64,000 bases of DNA from Tetracladium setigerum (taxonomy: Eukaryota; Ascomycota; Leotiomycetes; Helotiales): contig PZJY01000011.1 in NCBI GenBank assembly GCA_031472005.1, positions 1,240,001 to 1,304,000 of the forward strand, written 5' to 3'. Below, piece after piece: positions 47,161 to 58,750 of the stretch. Below the pieces are notes generated by a model that was not told the DNA's origin, ran no database searches, and worked only from the letters and a program-made list of their open reading frames with translations. The position numbers were made by a program, and so were the translations under genes. Within the stretch, counting starts at the first letter, position 1; every line of letters starts with the position of its first letter.

Positions 47161-49371
47161 CTATTTCTTGGAGCCAACGTCTAAATCAATATCAGCTTCT
47201 GCGTCGGGAAGAAACCTGCGGACCATCCAATACTTACTGAATTGAAAGTGAATGATATCCCCATCTTGAACAACCTATTCGAATCAGATTAGCTTTCATT
47301 ATACTCTGGGACAATCATCCGGAAGAGAGTACTGGTGTGTTTAACATACATAAGTCTTTCCTTCCTGTCGATACTTGCCCGCTGCTTTGATAGGCGCCAT
47401 ACTCTTTCCTCCTTCGCATAAGTCATGGAAATCCTGGTAGGCGACAACCTCCGCTTTGATGAAGCCCCGCTCAAAATCACCGTGGATTGCACCAGCTATA
47501 TTTCAATTCAATTTAGGAGTAGTTCATTATAATGATTCTAAGAAGGAAAGCAGGCAGGAAGTCCTGGGAGGTAGAGAAAGGGCCCTTAGCTTACCAGCTT
47601 GGGGGCTAGACAACCGCGAGGTATTGTCCAGCAGCGAATTTCTTTCTCGCCGGCTGTGAAGTAATATTGTAGCCCCAGCTTTGTGAACCCTGTACAAAAA
47701 TCATTAGCAAATAACAATCTCAAAACTGTCTCAGTACTGCCCCCCTCGCTTTTCTTGTGGCCCCACACCAACTAATCTACCCAGGCTAGATTTACCTTCA
47801 GCAACAATTTTCTCCAGCCGACTTTTAACCTTGCTTTCCTCTAGAAACCCAGCAAGCCCCGCAACGTCACCATTTTTCTTCATCCCATATAATTTTTCCT
47901 CAAACTCTACTGAGAAAGGGATGATATCGCGGGGCAAACCGCCATGAGCAGTTACCCATTTAGCAATCAGAGGGAGGTATTTGGATTTCTGGCGCAGGTA
48001 GTCTTTCATGGTCAAATTCACCAGGTAGAGCGTTGGTTTTGTTGTTATCAGCGACATCTGGCTTCCTTAATTCAAATACTAGGATTAATAGACAATGGGA
48101 TGCATACCTTCTCATTGATCAATTCAATTTCGGCCGCTATAGATAGGTCCATAGTCAGTTTCATTGCTTTCAAATTACCCGAGGTTGCGCAATCTAGGCT
48201 AGAGGCCTTCGAACAAGCATCGAATCTTGGTAAGAGGGGCCTGAGAAGATGAACACTTGGAAGCTACACTGAGACTTACTGGTCCATGACCCATCGCGAA
48301 CGGGTTGGTCTTGCTCGAGCATCTTTAAATTAACTGCCTGTTAGTAGTAGCTCATGCCGTTGCGTTTTAAGGGGTGGAAGAGATAGTGACAAACCGCCTT
48401 GATTTTCGCAACTGTGCTCGGGAATAGTGGATTCATTTTGAACTTTCCGCCCGCCTTTCGCACCACTGCCTCCTCTGAAATGATTGTTTTGGCGAGAATA
48501 TCTTGGGGATTTTATAAGTTCAGTGGCCAAATAAACAAATGCTAAATAATTCGCAAACGCCACTTACCCAAATCTTTCTTGCACAGCTCACTTTGAATCG
48601 TGTCTGCGATAGAATGATTAGCAACAGTTCCAAATATGAGGGAAGAGAGGAAGGGGAAGAATGCGTACTTAAATCCCGGACCGGATCGATAGAATCGTCC
48701 ACATGTAAAACCTCATCGTTATCAAAGGCTCTGACAATGTGATACATACCGTCCACCGCCTGGATATGCGACAAAAACGCATTGCCTAGCCCTTCGCCTT
48801 GGGATGCACCTTTTATAAGTCCTGCAATATCCGTGACCTGGAGGTAGGCAGGATACATAGATGGTGGCTGCCAGACATTGCAAAGAAAATCCTGGGGAAT
48901 GATCAGCTGGGCAATGTAAGGTGCTGCAAAATAGAGGCGATATGCCAAGCCGCATTTTTCATAACGAGAAGAGATTGGCAAGATGACGAACTCAAGAGAG
49001 CTAAAGGCAAAGGATCTTCCCATGCACATTCTTGAACGAGCCTATCAAACGAATGGAGAATGTCGATATCCAGTGCCACACAAGCCCTTCTATCCATAAT
49101 GCCGAACAAATCAAGTAAATCGAGCAAAGAGGGAAGGAACACAGGAACCTACGTATCGCTCGTCAGGCACAGGGCACCTTGCCTCGTTTGGCTCAATCGT
49201 GCAGAAAGGATAGTTCTCTGCCGCTGCGTTTTGCTCTGTCAACAAGTTGAACAGTGAGCTCTTGCCCACATTCGGCAATCCTACACATCCCATCTTGAGA
49301 TTCTTGCGAACCCGCCCAAAGGCGACGACGTTGGTTGAGACATCATTGGTTGCTTTCTTCGGTGGTGGCAT
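47161..49371 (-). CDS. YchF/OLA1-family GTP/ATP-binding protein (one frame break)
   Basis: A conserved Obg-superfamily P-loop ATPase acting with ribosomes and stress responses. Ten exons: 49153-49371, 48669-48891, 48568-48603, 48395-48501, 48280-48322, 48108-48136, 47796-48057, 47595-47689, 47350-47495, 47161-47274. Motifs: [16 protein letters not shown] (P-loop), [26 protein letters not shown] (G3), [11 protein letters not shown] at the specificity site, and a TGS-like end [22 protein letters not shown]5 run (47601-47605) is one base short: the frame must change between CWTI and [12 protein letters not shown], and adding one base gives 1,275 coding bases (424 residues). A C-terminal extension of about 24 residues follows the usual end. 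The exon count is high for a fungus. Confidence 0.92.
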
Positions 49372-49767
49372 AGTTTGTTTATTGACGGATCCGTGGAAGC
49401 GAAGCTGTTGGCGAGGCAGGGATTGTCAGGAATTATCGTGGGAAAGCGTGCAGTGATTGAAATTGCAGAAAATGGGAGGATGGGAAGAGAAATAAGTACA
49501 CATCTAGAATGGCCAAGATATAAATAAGTCCCGAAAAATGTGGGAAAAACTCGGTAAGATTTTATCGTACGTTTTTGTGTGAGTTGCAGTCCTGTAGCCA
49601 GGGATCTCAGAGAAAGATCGCTGCCAAGCTATCAATCAATAAAATAAGCGAGAATCGCGAAAGCGCGACGCGTGCACGTCTCACTCTGGATCGATTGACC
49701 TTACATTAAGTGCTTGCTTGAAAAATCGCCTCCATAACTGCACCCTCCGAAAAATCGCAAATGCATT
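49372..49767. promoter_or_regulatory. Shared divergent promoter, YchF GTPase / RNase H2A
   Basis: Only 396 bp separate the two ATGs. The stretch 49640-49690 contains CGCGAAAGCGCGACGCGTG, which has cell-cycle MCB-like ACGCGT. No other gene fits here. Confidence 0.6.
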
Positions 49768-50822
49768 ATGGCCGAGTCACAACAAGAAGAGGATTTTCCA
49801 CTCGAGACCCCCGCACCAGAAGTTTTTATTGCACCTTCAGTTGTCCCTGACCTGCTCTTCACTGGCGCGTCATACACACATTTTTCCGCCGTTCCACCTT
49901 CCCTCCGAGCCAGGCCCAGTTCCCCTCTCAGAATGCAGGTGATGAAGACACCGAAGTAGGACCAGCATGCGTACTGGGTGTTGACGAAGCTGGGCGAGGT
50001 CCCGTTCTTGGGCCCATGGTATATGGGCTCTTCTACCTTCCGGCGACACTGTCCAATCCACTTCTGCGGGAAACACATCATTTCGACGATAGCAAAGTCC
50101 TCACTCCTGCCGTGCGGTCAAATCTCATGGAAAAGCTATGTACACCCTCCACGGATCTTTTCGAACAATGTGGTTGGGCAGTGGATGTGATGTCGGCGCG
50201 AGACATCGGCTCCAACATGATGAAACCCGGCGGGACCTACAACTTGAATGCGCAAGCAATGGATGCAACGATAGCATTGATACATGGCGTCTACAAGAGA
50301 GGTGTGAATGTCAAGGAGATATACATTGATACCATCGGTCGTCCGGAAACATATCAGAAGAAACTGGAGAGGTTATTTCCAACGGCAAAAGTCACTGTTG
50401 CAAAGAAGGCGGATAGTTTGTACCCTTGTGTTAGTGCTGCAAGTGTGTGTGCCAAAGTAACCAGGGATGCGGCGTTGGAGGTCTTATACAAAAGCTATGC
50501 CAGCAATTCGCATGGAGATGGAGATACCGAGATGGGCGACACCGAGAACAAGGACTGGGGCTCTGGATACCCATCCGATGCTCGATGCACTTCATGGTTG
50601 AAGAGGAACATGGACCCTGTATTTGGCTGGGGAAGCGAATGCCGGTTTAGTTGGGGTACAGCAAAGGATATGCTAGATGTCAAGGGCACGGCTGCCAAGG
50701 TGGAATGGCCTGTTGAACACGACGATGAGACTGCCAGATTGACGGACTTTTTTAGTGCGGAGAAGAGGGATGACTCCGACGAATTGGGCACGTGGTTTGG
50801 GAATCCTACGGGAGTGTTTTGA
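49768..50822 (+). CDS. Ribonuclease H2 catalytic subunit A (one frame break)
   Basis: Cleaves the RNA strand of RNA-DNA hybrids and excises single ribonucleotides from nuclear DNA. No intron; about 351 residues after allowing one missing base. The N-terminus MAESQQEEDFPLE leads to LLFTGASYTH. The catalytic region has VLGVDEAGRGPVLGPMVYG (Asp-Glu), HFDDSKVLTP, YNLNAQAMDATI, EIYIDTIGRP and KKADSLYPCVSAASVCAKVT. The frame changes between SAVPPSL and QNAGDEDTEVGPACVLG, somewhere in 49880-49930. No plausible intron spans it, and adding one base gives 1,056 bases. In an essential-type enzyme with every catalytic residue intact, a consensus error is the better explanation. Confidence 0.92.
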
Positions 50823-51811
50823 GTTTGTAATGATGTGTTCGGTGTTACGGAGTAATCTAAGGACGGGATATTGACTGGCTATGCATTTGCACATTGTGTG
50901 TGCTCTGGAAAAGCACTGAAAATCAGCTGTGATTACGAGTGCTATCTGTATGATAATTGGACAAACCTCGGCCCCAAACTCTATACCACTGAAGGAGAAA
51001 TTTAACTTTCACAGGTGACCTGTTTAATCCATATTATTTACCAAAGAATATCTATATGAGCAAGCGATAACTCGATGAAAGCAAATCGACTCTGGCGAAA
51101 AGCGCCGCCTGGACATACATCACACTTTGAGACTCTTTTCCCTGAAGTGTGAGAAATGTGCTTGGTGCGAGGATACGACAAGGAACCGTACCGAAGCAAA
51201 GTAAACATTGAGAATTGTATAAAAAAGTTAATGTAGAATTATACGAAATTAAAAGGTGTGAGGCACATTTTGCTAGCCTTGAAACGAGGAGGGGAATACG
51301 GCCTACATATTACTCCGGCCACTACCTAGGCAAGAACTGCAGTTTCGTGACGACCGTTCAAGCTCAGATTGATTAGCTAGCGACAACGAGAAATTGTACA
51401 ATCCGATTTGTGGTACGAAACAGGCGAAAGGGCGGCCAACATCGCACAAGGAGCTTCGGGTTTCGCTGGAAACAGAGTGACGATTGAAATATTGCTACTT
51501 CAATGCCGCAACGGGAACCTTCAGAAATGGGCCAGGAGAACTTGAAGCAATTCGTAAAAACCAATGCTGAAGAAGCGCTCGGGCTAATCTGGAGGAATAC
51601 TGCTGCCCAAAATTCCAAGTAAACGAGGAGTGGCCAGAAGTCTTAGTTTAAGAGCCCTGAAATATTGTGCCATGGAAACAGATTAGTCGAGTTGCAAGGA
51701 GAAAATTGACTCAGGTTTATAATCTGTTTTACATCCATTCATAACCTTGTCTATACTTTAAAACCGACGCTATGCATTACACGCCACATTATCCAAAGTT
51801 CGCATGTGGAA
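50823..51811. other. Intergenic between convergent 3' ends
   Basis: About 1 kb between the stops of RNase H2A (plus) and SEY1 (minus). An 81-codon minus-strand frame (51373-51618) has no motif. Nothing else seen. Confidence 0.5.
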
Positions 51812-54679
51812 CTAGATTTCGTCGTCATCCTCTTCCTCTTCTAGTCTTGGCTTTCTCTTGCCTCTGCTATCAAGGGTATTGAGGCTGATCGAATCGCTGT
51901 CAACCCTGTCAGCCATGCTCAAGGCTTGACGACCGGTGTCGGAGTGCTCCAGAAATTCGCGAAGTCTCTCTTTACCGACTTCAACCGCCTGGGCAGATGC
52001 CGCATTTGCCATTCGCAACATAGGACCCCAGAGATTGAGAGTATATGTAACATAGGCGCCCACGCCAAGAAGTATGAGGAAGATGAAGTATACAGGGTTT
52101 CGAAGAACTAATACTCGTTAGTCATTGAATTGTATCTTTGTTGTGTTCGTGACCTACCAGCAATTATTTCGTTCCATCCCAATGCCAGGAGCAGGCCATA
52201 AAAGTACAAAGGTACCTGCGCAACGCCACCAATAGCGCTTCGCTTCGCTTCGACGTATACCCATCAGCTGTCTTCTTGAATCTGACGACGAGATCCTGAC
52301 GCTTGGCTTCGCTTAAAATCGTCATCTCCTCTTCCAAGCTCTTTCCATCTTCCTCATCCACACCACCAATCGGCGTCAAATCTTCTTCGTCTTTGGGATC
52401 TACACCAACTGGAGCATTTCCAATCCAATCCGGAAGTTCCGGTGGCCCATACGTCTCCGAAAGCCGAAATCGCGAAAGTAAAGGGATGAGGGTAAGGGTC
52501 GACTCCTTCGCCTTGGTGTACATGCCCTCAATATCATCAGTTGGTCGCCAGATTCTTGGCACGCCGGCTTCGTCGTATCGAAATTTGTCTTCGAAATTCT
52601 CCCTGAGTTTCAGGAGAATATTACCTTCCATGACTTCTTCATCGATCTTGGCACGCAGAACGCCCCAACTCTTCCGTCTTAGTCGCCATAGACCGACTTC
52701 AATCTCATCCTGGTTGGCATCAAAGCTTTTTGCCCTGTCAACGAAACGAGTTTCTGCCTCTTTCACTGTCGAGATGAACACGTTCCATATTCGGTCCCAT
52801 AAGTCCTTCTCTGTTGGAAGTTTTTCGCCTTCTTCTGAAGCACCCGCACTACCTCGTGCAGAGCCAAGCTTGTTGAACTCTAGCCCAACAGATTCACCAA
52901 GTCTTGATCTGACCCATCTCTCGACACGAGTAGCCAGTCGTCGCATTTCCTCCTTTCGTAACCGCGCGCTCACCTCATCCAGGTCTTTGCCATACAAAAC
53001 ATAATGTTGCTTGAAATTGCTCCATGATACACCTTCAATAACCAGGCTACTCGCTTCAGATTCGAATTGCTGAAGGGCCACTTTCTTCTCACGATCTACT
53101 ATATCAGCAAATTCGTAGGATGCACCCTTTTTCTGGCCAATCTTGACGGCGGCAGCCACCGCATCACTGAAAGAAGCGACCCCTGACTTATGTGCCGCAG
53201 CAAGTTGGCCGGCGTAGAGCGCTTTGAGGCGAGTGTCAATTTTGCCCTCGAGCTCTACTCGTTTCCGAGCATAGACGCCCTTGTGGTACCTGCTGGCCTC
53301 GACTTCAAATGACTTGAACGCTTTTGCCCGCGCTGTTCTTCCGGCTTCGCCTAGGTCATTTAGAACTGTAGGTTTGCCGATTCGAACCCCCTCTGCTTGC
53401 TTTTCCTCTAGTGGCGAGATTTCAGTATCGAAAGCTTCCAAAACCTCTCTCGATATCTCGTCGCATCGAAATTGCGCAAGAAGTTCTTGTTGAGTGGGAA
53501 GATCTAGGTCCTTATTGTTGACAATCTGGTCCCAGACCCCACCTGCATATACAGAGAAGCCATCGGCTGGAATCCTTCGATGGTATTCAGGAAGAAAGAC
53601 GCCACCATCAAGCTCGTGATCCGAGTGAAGGCCTTGTTGTGTGACTGCCCTGTGCCCAACGCGAAACCTTTCACCAAGCTTTTCAATCTCAACAAGGAAC
53701 TTGTCAGGTTGGAGAATCTTGTGGGGAAGTGCAGCAAATGCAAAGTCAAAATAGTCCTCGATCTTAGACTTTTCGAGACCGGCTGGCTTGGAAAGGCTTG
53801 ACCAAATGTTTGCTAGGTCTGTAAGTAGTGTATTTCGAAGATTGGAGAGTGGAGTGGTTCCTAAGTGATCTCGGATAACGAAGAAAAGGAGCGAACGGGG
53901 GTTGGATCTGATGGTGTGTTAGTGCGCAGTGTAGAATAGGTTGATGAGTGCAGGACGTACTGCTTGTCCTTCAAGAACAGCTGCAGGTTAACCTCGAAAA
54001 CCGTTTTGAGCAGGCCCATGTTCGCGCCTTGGTACAATCCAACTTGGTGCTCCCAGATATTGACAATGAGCACCTCACTTGTGGCTAGCGCAAATAAGGC
54101 GCTCTTCCTTTCGAAGTCTTGGTCTTCCCCACGCTCTCGACCATCAGTGCCTTCGACGTCCATCACGAGAATATTGTCGGCCATTGGATGGGCTCCGGAT
54201 GCGACAGCTTTTTCGCGTTTGTTCTTTGACATCCATATGCCTTTCGTTGTCTGCCTCCGTTCACTCTCAGACATGACGCCGAACTCAGTAGCAAACAAGT
54301 GGTTGAGCAAAGTAGATTTGCCGGTAGACTGGGAGCCGAAGACCGAGATGAGGTGGTAATTGAAGCCAGCGTGTGCAGTTTGGGTGAGCTGGAGATACGT
54401 ATTCAGGTCGGAGCTGGGAGGAAGCAAGATATTCTGTCAGTACATGTCCTGTCGCACCTTCAGTGCGGAGAGAGGGAAAGGTCTTGCATACTTGAATTCT
54501 TTCTCCTCGTCAATGACCTGGATACCGCGCTCATATTGCTCCTTGGTGGGCGCATCGCCAACGTTGGCGAAGTGTTTGTTGCCGTTGACCGTCATTATTG
54601 AAGGGGCAGTGGGATATTTTGTGGCAGCGGAAGGACGACGCTCTGCCAGCGCGGGCGAGGAGGAGGAATTGATTGACAT
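51812..54679 (-). CDS. SEY1: SEY1 / atlastin-RHD3-like ER fusion GTPase (one frame break)
   Basis: A dynamin-superfamily GTPase that fuses ER tubules. Exons are 54492-54679, 53961-54413, 52158-53907 and 51812-52107; introns of 78, 53 and 50 bp. G1 is [11 protein letters not shown]2 region [10 protein letters not shown]3 [11 protein letters not shown], and G4 region [10 protein letters not shown] long helical middle follows. Near the C-terminus a membrane hairpin reads [14 protein letters not shown] and [19 protein letters not shown], then an acidic tail EEEEDDDEI. One base is missing near 52254-52262 (between TADGY and [10 protein letters not shown]); adding it gives 2,688 bases, 895 residues. 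An alternative start is the internal ATG ([12 protein letters not shown]) at residue 29, closer to the usual family N-terminus. Confidence 0.93.
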
Positions 54680-55131
54680 GCCCAAGCAGCAGTAGTAGAA
54701 GGAGTAGAAGTAGGCGTGTACTTTGTAGTGACGGTGCCAACGGGGGGGGAAGGGGGACAGAAATAAAAAGGACAAGTCAAGAAGAGCAAGATCAAGAGCA
54801 AGAGGACAGAAGAAGGGAACACCACAAGCCAAGAGAGTCAAGGGCGTAGAGGCAGAAAGAAGTAGAATAGTAGAGCAGAGGGATTGTGAGTGAGTGAGAG
54901 GTCCGAATTGCTGGAAAGTGGTTGAGAGGGCAAAAGGTCAAGGCAAGACAGAACAGACATGGGATGGCATGGGCATGGCATTGGCATGGGGGCGTTATGA
55001 GTACTCTCCTCTAGCATGGTTTGGCAGGTGTTTGCTGACAAAGCCTTCGGCAAAAGACAGCTGACAGCCGGGACTGGAACACACCACCGTGTCGACAAGA
55101 GGGAGATCAGAGATCAGGTGGCAGGCAGCAG

Positions 55132-55134
<3 letters not shown>

Positions 55135-55163
<29 letters not shown>
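55135..55163. repeat. (GT)n microsatellite
   Basis: About 14 perfect GT units followed by GACAGGTGG. Confidence 0.95.
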
Positions 55164-55543
55164 ACAGGTGGTGGTGTGACCGACAGACGCCATGTTCCTT
55201 ATGTGATCATTGTTGTCCTGTAAGATTACATGTGCAGTACCTAGGTAGGTTACTGTATGGTGGTATTCTGTTATGTTATGCGTTGAGTCAGAGACATTAT
55301 TTCTTCCATTCTTCTTCCGCTTCTTACCTATGCTTCTTCTTCTCCTATCTCTCTCTCTCTCCCCTTTCTTCCATTGTCATAATCTTGTGTTGTTACATCT
55401 CCTTCACATTAGGGAGGTAATACCATTCAATTCTTCACTTTAAATACTTCACTACTGCCTCCTACCACCTACGTCATTAAATATGGTAAAGAAAGTTACT
55501 TTAGCACAACTCTAATTGCAAATACTCTTTCATAAATCTGTCA

Positions 55544-55544
<1 letters not shown>

Positions 55545-55575
<31 letters not shown>
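55545..55575. repeat. (TGC)n microsatellite
   Basis: Ten perfect TGC/CTG units, about 620 bp upstream of the permease start, possibly within its leader. Confidence 0.95.
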
Positions 55576-56196
55576 ACTGATCAATCAATCAAGCCTTCCT
55601 GTCATCTCACCCCTTATGCTACAGTACCTACTCTTCTCCTGTATGTAGTACAGTAGTGCTGCTGGAGACAATCCCACCCCCAAAGATGATGATAATAAAG
55701 TGATACCTTGTAGTTGTGGGTACAGGACTGTACAGGCCTCCGTTATTCGTACCTCCTTTACTACCTAGTATTTACCATTATCGCCTTCGGCATCCCCGTC
55801 TCTTGCGCCCTCTCTCCCTTTTGATCCAGAACAGATCCCGAGGTTACTGTCGCGTAGCTTGGAAAGCCCCTGCAAGAGCTCCTCCTCCACGTCAGTGCTT
55901 GAACGAAATAGCCGTCCGGAGCAAGGTTTCTCTATCTATCAGGTGGATTGGGACTGGACTCCGTAACCTGACCGGTGCTAGTCGTGGAGCCCCCGTGGAT
56001 TAGGGTTCAAACAACTGTGTCAAGCCGCTGACCTCTTATCTGAACCTCACTTCCTGCCCTGCTATTTGTACTCCGCTTGCACCTCACTCCCTCCCTTCGA
56101 AACTGGACCTCTCTCGCCAACAACTCCAAGCAATACAGTACTTGCTACCATCATTGTTGTTATTATTGTTGTTGTACAGTCACCCCACCGCCCAAG

Positions 56197-58383
56197 ATGT
56201 CGATTGAAGATGCCTACGCCCATGACGATGGCGGTGCAGATGCCGCCCTCTCCAAACTGGGCTACAAGTCCGAGCTTCCACGCTCTCTCTCCATGATGAG
56301 CATTCTAGGACTGTGAGTATCTCTCGCATCACAAAAGCACAAAATCTCAGCTATTGACCAATCATGCTAGTTCCTTCGCCATTATGGCGGTATGTGTTTC
56401 TCTCACTCATTGTCATTATTGCTTCACCACGTACCTACTCCCGAGTTTCTAGTTTGGCTAACGGTGGACATACTGTCTCACTTCGCAGGTTCCATTCGGT
56501 AAGTTCTCTATGCTCCATACTCTGTACATAAATTCTAACGAGAGTTATAGGACTGAGCACTGTGAGCACATTCCTCAACTCTGCCTCGTCGACAATTACT
56601 AACAATCATCACAGACAATGGCCATTTCATTGACGGATGGCCAGTCTGTAACCGTTCTCTACGGCTGGATTTTTGTCTCTTTGATCTCACTTGGTATTGC
56701 TGCATCTCTTGCCGAGATCTGTGCTGTCTACCCTACCGCTGGCGGTGTTTATTAGTGCGTACATCCATCACATATTCATGTTGTATGAAAGCAATCTACT
56801 GACATGACTGAAGTTGGTCGGCAATGCTGAGCACATCTAAATGGGCGCCTGCTGTTTCTTGGACCACTGGATGGTGAGTGAACCCACCTGCCATTCCTCG
56901 GCCTATGCAATAGGCAACGTTGGCCTGTTTTGTCTCTTAAAAAGAGCAAAATCTTGGAGTCCTCTACAAATCTGTTGCATAAAACAAAGATAAGCAGGCT
57001 GACAATCGACCTATAGGTTCACTCTTGTTGGGAATTGGACAGTGACACTGAGTATCAATTTCTCAGGAGCCCAGTTAATTCTCTCGGCAATAACCCTTTG
57101 GAAAGAGGATTTCGTTGCAACGCAATGGCAAGTCGTACTAATGTTCTGGGCCGTCATGCTCGTGGTATTTTCTGTGAATGTGTTTCTGGTACGTTCACGC
57201 TTTTTCTGGGCCCAATGTCGAACACACAGGCTGACCAAAGAAACAGGCAAGGCACCTTGATCTGATCAACAAGATATGCATTTACTGGACCGCTGCATCA
57301 GTTATCACAATCATCATCACGATTTTGGTCATGTCAGATAATCGTAGAGACGCCGAGTTTGTATTCACCCATTTTGATGCATCGGCCAGCGGGTGGCCAT
57401 CTGGATGGTGAGTATTTTCCGTGGAGAACGCGATCCCTACTGACTATGTTCAAAGGGCTTTCTTCGTAGGCCTTCTTCAGGCTGCCTACACCTTGACGGG
57501 TTATGGTATGGTTGCCGCAATGTGCGAAGAGGTTCAAAATCCTCAGAGGGAAGTTCCAAGAGCCATGGTTCTTTCTGTAGCAGCCGCTGGAGTGACCGGT
57601 ATCATCTACCTCATTCCAATACTTTTCGTATTGCCAGAGATCCCTCTACTCCTCGCCGTTGGCAATGGCCAGCCGATTGGACTTATATTCAAGACAGCCA
57701 CAGGATCTGCCGCCGGTGGCTTTGGTCTGCTGTTTTTAATCCTCGGTATCCTCTTCTTCGCAGGAGTTGGATCCCTTACCGCAAGCTCTCGTTGCACCTA
57801 TGCGTTTGCGCGAGACGGGGCACTTCCAATGTCGAGACTGTGGGCTAGAGTGGACAAGCGGTTCGACATCCCCCTCTTGGGACTTGCCTTGTCCACCATC
57901 ATTGATTGCCTCCTTGGTTGCATCTATTTTGGATCTACCTCTGCATTCAACGCTTTCACTGGAGTTGCCACAATCTGCCTGTCTGTGTCATACGGCATTC
58001 CAATCCTCGTTTCGCTTGTCCGGGGAAGGAAAGCAGTTCGACATTCCAGCTTTTCCCTCGGCAAGTTTGGATTTGCAATCAACGTCATCACAGTGTGCTG
58101 GATCTCGCTCGCCATTGTTCTCTTCTGTATGCCCACGGCAATTCCGGTCACTGCCGTAACCATGAACTACGCGAGCGTTGTATTCATGGGTTTCGCTTCT
58201 ATATCCGTGTTTTGGTACATCGTCAGAGGCAGGAAGACCTTCAAGGGCCCACCTGTTCCTACGGATGTTGAACGGGAGGATCACGGCCAGGTGGTTGGCG
58301 GACTGGGGCGACGGGTGACAGAGAATGGACATGACTCTGTCGGGGACTTGGATGGGAAAAAGGAGATTGTGGACTTGAAGTAG
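56197..58383 (+). CDS. APC-family amino-acid/GABA/choline-type permease with three micro-exons
   Basis: A membrane transporter of the fungal amino acid/choline transporter family (UGA4/HNM1 type). Exons: 56197-56312, 56371-56389 (19 nt), 56489-56498 (10 nt), 56551-56561 (11 nt), 56615-56754, 56814-56873, 57017-57188, 57247-57407 and 57456-58383; total 1,617 bases, 538 residues. All introns are GT-AG and all phases fit. The micro-exons rebuild a conserved first helix, GLSFAIMAVPFGLSTTMAIS. Other motifs: YGWIFVSLISLGIAASLAEIC, YPTAGGVYYWSAML, WPSGW, GYGMVAAMCEEVQNPQREVPRAM, and RCTYAFARDGALP. About 12 helices. The substrate cannot be assigned. Confidence 0.9.
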
Positions 58384-58750
58384 CCAGTTGTTTTATAAGT
58401 GTAGAATGGGAAATTGTGTATATTATTGATGTACAAATATTCAGTGGCAGTTGATGCATACTGGCAGGCAAGGATCCGTCAATTAATCTTGGTGGCTAGC
58501 CCCTCTCTGTAAATAGAACAAATCTTTAGTTCACAGACTCCAAGGATGATTTGACGAAACAATGAATTCGTAATACTCTATATGATATTTCCATCCGTCT
58601 ATTCCCTTGCCTCGTTATTCGATATGTGTTTTTGAAGGAACGGAGGAGTATGAGGCTGGTACACAGTGGATACAGACAGAATTGAAAAGATTGATGTTTG
58701 TTCAGACACATTCTGATGACGGTGACTGAGTTTTGCTAATGAGTAAATCA
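58384..58750. other. Intergenic between convergent 3' ends
   Basis: 367 bp between the stops of the permease and the DUF3245-like gene; nothing recognised. Confidence 0.6.

Larger units (their letters stand above)
54680..56196. promoter_or_regulatory. Divergent 1.5-kb region, SEY1 / permease, rich in simple repeats
   Basis: Contains a (GT)n tract at 55135-55163, a CT-rich stretch at 55300-55375, a (CTG)n tract at 55545-55575, CTAGGTAGGT at 55239, and TTGTTATTATTGTTGTTG just before the permease ATG. Short frames here are low-complexity and not convincing genes. Confidence 0.6.

Noticed and set aside
47161..54679. Calling YchF, RNase H2A and SEY1 pseudogenes
   Set aside because: All catalytic motifs are intact and each has only one single-base break, so sequence error is more economical.
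54437..54841. Leu-rich frames upstream of SEY1 as separate genes
   Set aside because: They overlap SEY1 exon 1 in other frames or its leader and are low complexity.
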